Origin: Siphonodentalium dalli
Taxonomy: Eukaryota; Mollusca; Scaphopoda; Gadilida; Siphonodentaliidae
Reading direction: 5' to 3'
NCBI GenBank assembly: GCA_032622095.1
Contig: CP136065.1
Location: 112,385,195-112,449,194 of the forward strand
Length of the DNA stretch: 64,000 nt
Shown piece by piece: positions 27,201-39,200 of this stretch; position 1 is the first letter of the stretch; each line of letters starts with the position of its first letter. The notes beneath the pieces are model-generated. The model was given only the letters and a program-made list of their open reading frames with translations. It ran no database searches and was not told the DNA's origin. The position numbers and the translations under genes were made by a program.

Positions 27201-30200
27201 ATCCATAACAAAATATCATAACTTAATATTAAGTTTTATACAAAATTTATTCAGTACTATTGGAAAATATTTTAGAGGGTTTAGTACTATGATGTTGACA
27301 ACTTGACAGATATGTGAATTTACTAAACTAACAATTTTAGTCCTTTTCCATATTTCTTATTAAAAATAAGACGAGTTTGAGTGTAGTGATTGCCTGATGT
27401 CAGAAAATTCAAAAATCAAAACAAATAAACCATTCCAAAAATAATACATAACATGTGACCTTTCGACATAATCTCCATGATCCGATTATCGCACTAAAGT
27501 GAATAGCGTAAGGATACCATGAGAACCGAATGCTCGAGTAGTATCCTTACATTATCCATTCAAGTGACAGTATGAGCAAACTGTTGAAAATGATCACAGA
27601 GGCTGGTCCAGTGTATTTAATGAGAATACAACAGGTGTGTGATCAATGATATGACACCCTAGCCATAATGGAATTGAAGGAATAATGCGGGAAAAACTGC
27701 AAAGATCACAGAGAGAGGCAAAACAATTTTCTTTGCCATGAGTAGTATATACCATAACCAAATGATTTTTTTGCCAGAAAAATAAACAATTTAAATTAAG
27801 ACTGATATAATATTCACACATCATGTCTGGTGATTCTAGGCAGTTTTTTTGTGACAAAACATAAGACATTTACGAATCTAAAATAAAAACAAACAACAAT
27901 ATTAATGATGCTATAAACATGTCAATTTGTGGTCCCAGTATCAAAATCCTCATTATTTTTCCAAACTAAAAAAGTTATCATCAGTATATATAATAATGCA
28001 TGATAAGAAGACATTACAGCGTTTACTTGTAATGAAATTTAGTAGAATATTAGCGATTAACAAATTATTTAACTTTGAGGCGAGTAACAATCACGGCCAC
28101 AATTTTTATCTGTTGTGAGTTAACAACACATCTGGGCTTTATTAGGTAAGTGATAAATATGACAAAACTCTAATACAAGGAAAGCGATAAATAATGGAAC
28201 ATATCTCTATGGGAATTTATATACACAAATAAACACAATGGCATGATTGTTGCTTTGTGGAAATTCCGATATATCCAGCGAATGTGTCACCTTCAGAGAG
28301 TTTAATTTGCACAAATGGCTAATATTAAGGTTACCTTCATTTGATATACACAAATTTTCTGTTAGTTTTCGAGTTTGGCAGAGACGTTTTATTTGATGCA
28401 GTTTTTTCTATATTACCCCAAAGTTTGAGTTAATCTGTGAAACATGATAGCTCTTTTCACCTCCAAGGTATGTGAGCCATAGTGTGCCACCAATTTTCAA
28501 AATCGAAAGACTGGGTTTAGAAAATTTAAAGTACAGGTGACACGCATCATCTTATCTCTGTATTCAGTTTTCTGATGTGAGGTAAATTTTTTTAAAGTTT
28601 GATGATAATGGGACTCACAAAAAACACAGTGTCATTCAATATAGAACCATATTGATGGACATACCACATTATAAAGACCTATAGACCATCTTTCAAAAAC
28701 AATCTGGCCAGAATAACCACTGACCACTGCAAACCACAACTGAAAAAAGAGCTTTACATTATTTAATGGCATCAATGTGCTGAACTCCTCAAAAAATCAA
28801 ATAAATGAATCATAAATTGAGAAAATACACTACTCAATTAACCCTTTCATGACGGGGCTGAGCTGGTGCAGCATTAACAACCCTGTGCCAGTGCATTCTC
28901 TTATATATGTGAGTCTCCCACAGGGAGCCTCGCATATATAAGAGAATGCACTGGCTTACAAGGTTAAGGTAAATATTGTTAGGCCAATGTATTATCTTAT
29001 ATATAGGAGGTTCCCTATGGGAGACTCGCATATATAAGAGAATGCATTGGCAAAGGGTTTTCACAAAATTTCAGTAAGCTCCAGTCATGGAAGGGTTAAG
29101 TGTTATTTCATCTGCAGATGCGCATGCATCTGGTTGTGGCAATTTTTAAGGTCAAGTTCCTTTATAATCATGACTGAATTTGACTGCTTCTCTCTCTTCT
29201 GGTTGAGGCCATTTCTTTCGTCAATGGTAGTTAGTCCACTATCAAATGCATAATCAAAACAGCAACAATTTTGCATCAAGTTACATTAAACAATATGATT
29301 GGGAATTCAACCTTAAAAGGTACAAATATGCCATTTAATGTGTTGTCTGCTCATTTTTCCAGAACAGTCCTCCAAATGAATAATAGACCATTCCAATGTA
29401 TACTTTTATAACTTAATGAGAGAATCCATTCAATAAAGAAACGGTTAAAGGTCAACCTCACATGACCTATTACTTCATCTCTACAGCAATCCACTTCCTC
29501 ATAAAAAGTACAGGTAAAACTTAAATAAATGTGGAATATTGTCCAGACGCCATTATGTTACTGGATCGATTGAATACCCTCGTTTCAGAAAATGTTTGCC
29601 TCATTACCAACTTTCAGCCAGACATGTAATGATACATGGTGAAGCAAAATATTAATTGTAAAACTTCCAACTAAATATAATCTCTGTTATTCAGTGTTAT
29701 ATAGGATTTTCTATAAATGTATAGATGTGGTGGTCCCCATATGGTGAATTTAGTGGTGCTACCTAACCTGCTATGGGAGTGACACAAAAAATGTCAGGTG
29801 AATGCTAGAGCTGCAACGATTCATCGAGCTTTCGATGCATCGCGATTCATTTCCGGCGATTCAATACACGATACGAGCAGGATTCTGACGATATGGATTC
29901 CAGTCTGTTACGATTCGCGTCAGATTCCTAATTTTGTATTTTCTCTCGGAGAAAGCCGGATTCCGGTCTGTTTGGATACGCGTCAGATTCCTAATTTTTA
30001 ATTTTCTCTCGCGGAAATAGTCGGAATTTGACGAACCATCACGGACATCTTTTCAAGTTTTGCTTCGAATGTTCTGATTGGCCGACAAGGCGTGACCTGA
30101 GCTGAACTAGTGCGATTTGTTTTTTCTATCCAATCAGCGATGTTGTTTCATCACCGCGCACCGTCTTGTCGCACATGGTTCATTTTCAAAGACAACATGT

Positions 30201-33200
30201 CCGCCAAGAGCCACGATAAAATTGTGGATGCCCCGGCGGCGTATAAAAGTAAAGTGTGGGCTCATTTTGGCTTCAATTTAGACGCCGATGGGAAAGTCGA
30301 TAAAACAAATAATAATTGTAATTAAAATATTGAAAACGTATTTCAACTAACTTCACAAACTAAGTGGGACATAACATTAAGGCCAAACAAAATAACTGGG
30401 TAAATATCTGTAAATGGTTTTGCAATTGATTGAACAGTGAAAACTGAAAGTAAAAATATATATACAAGACAGTGAAGACACTTTAGCCAAAATTTGAATA
30501 TTAATATTTCATTAAATGTATTAGAGTATTAAATTATTGCTTGATATACTCAGATTATACATGTACTGAGCAGCTTCTTTTCCCATTCAATTCTAATAGC
30601 ATACATAGTGCCAGATTAAATTCAGTCCGTGCACACTGACTCACTGAGTGCAGGTCTATTGCTCTATTCTTTGTTTGCAGTGATATTCATAAATCGTAAC
30701 TACTGATAAATTGATCATATTAACTCTTCAGTTGGACAGTTTGGATTATTAGGCTGGTATGTAAATCAATACATTAAATGACCCTCAGTCCACATATGTC
30801 AAATGTGAAGCAGTTTATAGTTATTATATTATTAATACTGGTAGCAGCCTACCAGGTAGTCTAATTAATAAAAATAACTTTATAACTTTAAACTAGTTTG
30901 CCATTTCCAACATATATATCAAATGATCACATTTATGACATTATCAAGATAATTTACTGAGTATCACAGCATCTATTTCATGAGAACTTGAGGCTGATAG
31001 TCAATAGTCTGAGACTAATGTTGCGATACATGTACATAATAGTAATGAATTAGTGTATCGTGATACGTATCGTTGGTCTTGTATCGTGATACGTATCGTA
31101 TCGTGGCTAAACGTATCGTTGCAGCTCTAGTGAATGCATGAAAGAACATATGTGAGACACTTCTAAACAGGAAGATACGATAGCTTAATAATATTTAAGT
31201 AGTCCCAGATATAATGAGACAGACATGCTTTTCTCAGTATTATGAGATTTGCTAAAGAGGATATGTGGATCTGCAAGCTGGCCACAATTGGTTCTGGAAG
31301 GACTTAATAGACTAACAAATCACAGCCACTAATTGAGGTACTCTTCACACTGAACCCAATTAAGATCAAAATATGATTATTGCATTAGGGATACATGTAC
31401 CAATATAGTCTTCACACTGACCCGGATAAGATTTTAAATGATCCGGCATTGGAGCAAAACATTAGTTATATTCTCGATTAGAAGTTTTTATTTTATTTCA
31501 ACAATGACGAGTCTAGATCAATGAATGTCACTGGTATAACAATTGATTAATCAGATAAATGCCTGGGCAAGTGGAAACGAAAGAAAAAGTGTGTAAAACA
31601 ATGGAATTATAACAAAGCAATTACGCAGGTTGCATCAGTTCATCACATGAACAGTCAATACAAACTTAACCCTTATATGACTGGAGCTTCCTGAAATTTT
31701 ACGAAAACCTTGTGCCAATGCAATCCCTTATATATGCGAGTCTCCCATGGCCTAACAATATTTACCTTGACTTTGTAAGCCAGTGCATTCTCTTATATAT
31801 GCGAGGTTCTCTATGTGAGACTTGCATATATAAGAGAATGCACTGGCACATGATCTTTAATGCTGCACCAGCACAGCTCCAGTCATGAAAGGGTTATTAA
31901 ATACCGGTATGGGTAATGCCTATGGTGTTTGACAACTAAACAATTGGCATTGTATGCATGTGAACGAGTCCTAAATGACATTTTTTTGAGAAACAAAACA
32001 TTTTCAACTACAGTTTGGCTAGGTCTTCATATAGATCACAATATCTGAAAGTAAAAATTATTATCCACTACACTCATTGTAGTATTAATTCAATGGTATT
32101 CGTTCTGGGGAACACACTGAGATATCTATGTACACTGCGGGTGAATGGATATAACTATATAACGGCATTTTCATAGAACTGAAATTTGAGATGGAGAAAG
32201 AGAAAATAAGTCAGAATGTTGAGTAGAATTAAGTTATTTTCTCACAAAAAAAGTTGCTCTCCTCCTATGAATGATACAATGAGCTCTATTTCTATGACAA
32301 ATTTGTCCCGAAAAAGGGTACAGACTTGGAATAGTTCAACAACGAAAATCCTAATTTCACACAAACAAGTAACAAGATTTCTTTTTAAACAGCTATTTGT
32401 CTGTGTCTCGGCATAAAATCACACTGATAATACCTTCAATTATCACTGGTGACGCATATATGTTGAAATCTGAATGAATTTGTTGTTATACAGTAATGCT
32501 CTAAGTAATCGACTTCTTAACCACAGCAGAATTATGGGTAACTTTTCAGGATTTAGTCGGAAATATGGCTTGTTGCCATTCATCGGAAAGCTCTCCCCAA
32601 GAGCTTTCCGATGAATGGCAACAAGCCATATTTCCGACTAAATCCTGAAAAGTTACCCATAATTCTGCTGTGGTTAAGAAGTCGATTACTTAGAGCATTA
32701 CTGTAACTTCCCAAAATCGTTTTCTGGTGACCGGTTGTTTGTCGCCCACTGTACCGACAGTATAATAACACACATCCTCGATTTAGAGCACTACGAAAAT
32801 GTATACAAATAATAACTCTGTTCATCAACAGTGCTGCAGATGGGCAGAAAATCAAACATTTTGGATAGAATGAACAGAGGGATAGTTACATAACAGAATT
32901 TACAATTTAATTTGACACTCTTTAGAGAGTACAATGGATAGCAGGCAGACCTCCATGTACCAAATATAATTCAGATCTGATAAACCATGGCCCATATGTC
33001 TACGCGCATAGATAATTCAAGTTAAATGAAAGTGTCAATGACACTGTAGCTCAACTTGGGAAAGGGAATAATTTAATGTATTACAGTCAATGGAGCCATT
33101 AGGAATGTGGAAAGTTGAATATCTAATACATGTTTATAGACATGAAGAGAAAAGTAAAATCCAAGATGGCTGCTGGCGGCCTTGTTTTCGGCCGAATGAC

Positions 33201-36200
33201 CCCAAAATGAGTCGTTCCCATCTACATGTCATTGTTAACATCCATGACAAATTTTATGACGATCAGACTAAAGGTACAACCTGTAGCCCATGCTAAAGAA
33301 TTTAGTCATACAAAGAGTAAAATCCAAGATGGCTGCTGGCGGCCATTTTTTCGGCCGAATGATCCCAAAATGACTCATTCCCATCTACATGTCATTATTA
33401 ACATTCATGACAAATTTTATGATGATCAGACTAAAGGTATGACATGTAGCCCGTGCTAAAGAATTTAGTCATACAAAGAGTAAAATCCAAGATGGCTGCT
33501 GGTGGCCATGTTCTCGGCCGATTGACCCCAAAATGAGTCGTTCCCATCTACATGTCATCGTTAACATCCATGACAAATTTTATGATGATCAGACTAAAGG
33601 TACGACCTGTAGCCCATGCTAAAGAATTTAGTCATACAAAGAGTAAAATCCAAGATGGCTGCTGGCGGCCATGTTTTTGGGCCGAATGATCCCAAAATTA
33701 CTCGTTCCCATCTACATGTCAATATTATCATCCATGACAAATTTCATGATCATCAGACGAACAGTACGACCTGTGGCCCGTGCTAATGGATTAAATTTTT
33801 TAATCCAAGATGGCCGCTGGCGGCCATGTTTTTTGTCCGAATGACCCCAAAATGACTTGTTCCCATCTACATTCCAATTTCAACAACCATGACAAATTTT
33901 ATGATGATCAGACTAAAGGTACGACCTGTAGCCCATGCTAAAGGATTTAGTCATACAATGAGTAAAATCCAAGATGGCTGCTGGCAGCCATGTTTTTCGG
34001 CCGAATGATCCCAAAATGACTCATTCCCATCTACATGTCATTATTAACATTCATGACAAATTTTATGATGATCAGACTAAAGGTATGACATGTAGCCCGT
34101 GCTAAAGAATTTAGTCATACAAAGAGTAAAATCCAAGATGGCTGCTGGTGGCCATGTTTTCGGCCGATTGACCCCAAAATGAGTCGTCCCCATCTACATG
34201 TCATCGTTAACATCCATGACAAATTTTATGATGATCAGACTAAAGGTACGACCTGTAGCCCATGCTAAAGAATTTAGTCATACAAAGAGTAAAATCCAAG
34301 ATGGCTGCTGGCGGCCATGTTTTTGGGCCGAATGATCCCAAAATTACTCGTTCCCATCTACATGTCAATATTATCATCCATGACAAATTTCATGATCATC
34401 AGACGAACAGTACGACCTGTGGCCCGTGCTAATGGATTAAATTTTTTAATCCAAGATGGCCGCTGGCGGCCATGTTTTTTGTCCGAATGACCCCAAAATG
34501 ACTTGTTCCCATCTACATTCCAATTTCAACAACCATGACAAATTTTATGATGATCAGACTAAAGGTACGACCTGTAGCCCATGCTAAAGGATTTAGTCAT
34601 ACAATGAGTAAAATCCAAGATGGCTGCTGGCAGCCATGTTTTTCGGCCGAATGACCCCAAAATGACTCGTTCCCATCTACATGTCATTATTAACATTCTT
34701 GACAAATTTTATGATGATCAGACTAAAAGTAGGACCTGTAGCCCGTGATAAAGGATTTAGTCATACAAAGAGTAAAATCCAATATGGCTGCTGGCGACCA
34801 TGTTTTTTAGCCGAATGACCCCAAAATTACTCGTTCCCATCTACATGTCATTGTTAATATCCATGACAAATTTTATGATGATCAGACTAAAGGTACGACC
34901 TGCAGCCCGTGCTAAAGAATTTAGTCATACAAAGAGTAAAATCGAAGATGGCTGCTGGCGGCCATGTTTTTCGGCCGAATGACCCCAAAATGACTCGTTC
35001 CCATCTACATGTCATTATTAACATTCTTGACAAATTTTATGATGATCAGACTAAAAGTAGGACCTGTAGCCCGTGATAAAGGATTTAGTCATACAAAGAG
35101 TAAAATCCAATATGGCTGCTGGCGACCATGTTTATTGGCCGAATGACCCCAAAATTACTCGTTCCCACCTACATGTCAATATTATCATCCATGACAAATT
35201 TCATGGTGATCAGACGAACAGTACGACCTGTGGCCCGTGCTAATGGATTAAATTTTGAAATCCAAGATGGCTTCTGGCGGCCATGTTTTTTGTCCGAATG
35301 ACCCCAAAATGACTCGTTCCCATCTACATTCCAATTTCAACAGCCATGACAAATTTTATGATGATCAGACTAAAGGTACGACCTGTAGCCCGTGCTAAAG
35401 GATTTAGTCATACAAAGAGTAAAATACAAGATGGCTGCTGGCGGCCATGTTTTTTCATGAAGATCAGACAAACAGTACGACCTGTAACCCGTGCTAATGG
35501 ATTGAATTTTGAAATCCAATATGGCCACTGGCGGCCATGTTTTTTTTTCCGAATGACCCCAAAATTAATTATTCTGGTCTAAATGTTGATGTCAACAGCT
35601 ATGACAAATTTCATAATGATCCGACGAAAGGTACGACCTGTAGCCTGCATTGTTGACGCCTTATGTACACACGTACACACGGACGACGGACGACAAAGCC
35701 ATGGCAATAGCTCAAACTTTACAAAGTAAAGTTGAGCTAACAAAGAAGCATAACTCTAAAATGATAAATTCAAAAAATCATTGGATCCACTTTTTATCTC
35801 CTGATAATAAACATCCATACCAAATTTCATTGAGATCTGATAAAACCATGCTGAGATATCTGTGCTGCGAGACAGAAAATCAGAACATAAATAGATTCTG
35901 TTTTGAATGCATCTCTCACATGAGACCTTCATACCAAATATCATTGAGATCCAATAACCCAGCCCTCGAAATCAGGAAAAATGTCCCACAGCAAATTTAA
36001 TGCTTTCGCATATTAGATTGTCACATATTAGATTAGACGGCGTTTCCCATGGCAATAAGCCATGGCCAATTTCGAGGACAAAATAATTCATGGTTGTGAT
36101 ATATGCCCAGATGGACAGACACCCCAATCAAGTATAACCCCCCCCCCCCCCCATTTAAAAACAAAACAAAACAATATTTATGCATTAGATATAGTAACTA

Positions 36201-39200
36201 ACAAACTCACCTCTATCACATATAAACAAATATTTTTGTAAAAGGAATATAAAATTAATTTGCACAGCCGGCTGTAACTCCACGCTCCATGCACCAGAAG
36301 CAGTTTATTCAGAAATCTAAACTGTAATTAGAAATAACAATACATAATAAATTTGGTGATGATAGCCCATAATGAGGGAAAGCATCAGTAAATTCACCCT
36401 CTGGTGACCTCATTCTGCAAATGTCAGACACACTAAATACCTAAAAAAAAACTAGAGGTGTGACTGTCCCAATGGGACTACGGATACCCCCCTGTTTTTA
36501 AAATACTAAGATGTTTCACATGTCAGTAAACATTTAGTTAAAATAATAAAATAACAGTTCCCATTGCAGGTGTACAACCATAACCCTAATCTTAAACCTA
36601 TTGACCGAAAAATGTAGGAATAAAAGCTTGGACAAAATTATGTATGTTGCAAAAAAAGTTTCTAAGGCGAAAAAGGGGAATAACTCCACACAAAAAATGT
36701 CGGACAGACGTCATAATCGCAGGTGCACAAGTTCCCATGGTACTAAATATCAGTGCCAAGATTAAAAAACATTCACCGAAAAATGTAGGAATAAAAGCTC
36801 GGACAAAATTATGCATGTTGCAAAAAAGTTTCTAAGGCGAAAAAGGGGGATAACTCCACCAAAAAATGTCGGACAGACGTCATAATCGCAGGGTGCACAA
36901 GTTCCCATGGTACTAATTATCTGTGCCACGTTTTAAAAAAATTGACCGAAAAATGTAGGAATAAAAGCTCGGACAAAAGTATACATGTTGCGAAAAATTT
37001 CTAAGTTGAAAAAGGGGGGATAACTCCACCAAAAAAAGTCCGACAGACGTCATAATCGCAGGTGCACAGGTTCCCATGGTGGTTGATGTCTGTGCCAAGT
37101 TTCACAGAAATTGATCCAAAAACGGGTGAGAAAAACTCCGGACAAATTTGTGTCCACAGACAGACGAACGGACGACGGACGGACAGACAAGCTGACTCCA
37201 GTATACCCCCCTAACTTCGTTGCGGGGGGTATAATAAGTACCCCCTTGACATTTTACATATATTATAAAATATATTATAACTAATCATAAGATGAGTGGC
37301 TACATGCTTGAATTAATATCAATGGAATGAGAAGAGAAAACTTTCCAAAATTCACTGGGATCACTAAGAGGAAACATGCTGGACATTTGGTCATGTTCAA
37401 ATGTCAGAATTCTCAGTTAATGACAGGTGGACCTCTCTTTGGTGACTTGGTAGTTATGGCACCAAAGCAGAGACGTGGCGATAGGGGGGGGTTTGGGGGG
37501 GGGGGGGGGGGGGGGGGGTGAGGTCAAAATTTACAACAGTTGGAAATACATACCGGACACAACATTAGTTGGAAATTTCACACCAACAATAGGTTGAATA
37601 TGTTCTTGTAGTTTGATTTTCAAACAATTTATTGGGGGGAATTTATTGTTTTTGGTCCAATATTTGCATATTTTCCTTCTTTTGGTAAACTTTTTTGACT
37701 GAAATGGCCATCAGTTAAAATTTTCCAACCTATGGGGGTGTCAGGTTGGAAATTTCCAACACTTGGAAAGCTTGTGTCCTGGTCCCACCCCCATGGCCAG
37801 TCAAAAACTTCTAGTTAATAATTTAAGAAAACAATATTGTCCTACATTTGGTCAAAATTGTCACTGGAATTGTCATCAGTTGGAAATTTTCCAACTTGAG
37901 TCGGGGTGTCAGGTTTGAAATTTCCAACTCTATGAATGCTTGAGGCTAGTCTAGATGCTAGGATTTTGCGATTTTCTTGTTCAGATTTCAAAATTTTCGC
38001 ACACCGGGCTGAACCATGGTCGGCCCGGTGTGTCCTGGTCCCTCCCCGTGGCCAATAAAAAACTGCTAATGAGTTTAAGAAAATAATATTTTACTACATT
38101 TAGTTAAAATTGTTGGCTGAAATGGTCATCAGTTGGAAAATTTCCAAACTAAAAGAGAGTATGAGGTTTGAAATTTCCAACACTAGGAATGCTTGAGGTC
38201 ATTCTAGATGCTAGGATTTTGCGATTTGTCTTGTTTTGTTTTCAAAATTATCTCACGCCGGGCCGAACAACAATGGTCGGCCCGATGTGCCCTGGTCTAT
38301 TGCCCGTAGTCGTGTGCATTTGTCTGGAGTTAGACCACTAGATGTTAGGATTTGTGCAATTTTCAGGTTCAAAATATATGATTATTATCATACCGGGTAG
38401 ATAGAACCATGGTTGTTTATAAATAGGCCTGTGAACACTTAGGTGCAAGGAAGGAATGAAATTATGGAAAACCTTTGGTTTGAATCAAGGGGGGGGGGGG
38501 GGGAGGTGCAAATGGAATTATGCAAAACCTTGTCTCTGGTCTGATTCAAGGGGGGGGGGGGGGGGGGTGCAGTTGGAATTATCAAGGTGGACACCCTCCG
38601 AACGGATACCCTCTAGCCATGTCCCTGCACCAACGGGATCAGTCTACATAAGAGTGGATAATGAAATTAAACGATATGACAATCGACTGCAAGAGGAATT
38701 GGCAAACCTCATCCTCATGGCGGTATTGAATAAAGTGTCGACTCACTACAATGAGGGCACGCTGCCTCCAAGTCTTGTTCTAGCATGGGGTGACATGCAT
38801 AACTACCGGTAAACTGTTCTTCACTGAGTCTTTAAATGAGTTAACCCTTTAATGACAGGAGCAGCGCTGGCGAGAATGCATAGGCTTAACAATTTTTTAT
38901 GATATGTTATCACTTTTTCTTACATTCTTTAACAATTTTTATCACTTTTTCTTACATTCCATAACAATTTTTACCATTTTTCTTATATTTTTTAACAATT
39001 TTTCATTTTTTTATCATTTTTTCTTACATTCTTTAATAATTTCTATCATTTTTCTTACATTCTTTAACAATTTTTTATCATTATTTCTTACATTCTTTAA
39101 CAATTTTTTTTCATTTTTTCTTACATGTTTTAACAATTTAAAAAAATAATATAAAATTTCTATGGTCGACTCGCATATATAAGAGAATGCATTGGCACAG

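Noticed and set aside
26807-28739. That the second M5-M6 exon is a dead copy or an assembly duplication.
   Set aside because: Both copies have intact frames, acceptors and donors. The introns around them are unrelated, and nucleotide divergence with mostly conservative changes argues against an artefact. Expression still needs proof.
33720-33790. Hammerhead-ribozyme core (CTGATGA...GAAA on the minus strand) in the YY1-motif array.
   Set aside because: Only four bases separate CTGATGA and GAAA, with no stem II; the match is present in only the units carrying CATGATCATCAG and looks like chance.
33160-35560. CRISPR-like array.
   Set aside because: Repeats are contiguous ~163-bp tandem units without spacers, in an intron of an animal gene.
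37327-37521. 64-codon frame ending in poly-Gly.
   Set aside because: The glycine tail is simply the G-tract; no family similarity.
38904-39149. Phe/Asn-rich 81-codon frame.
   Set aside because: Produced by the T-rich repeats inside the TTAA MITE.
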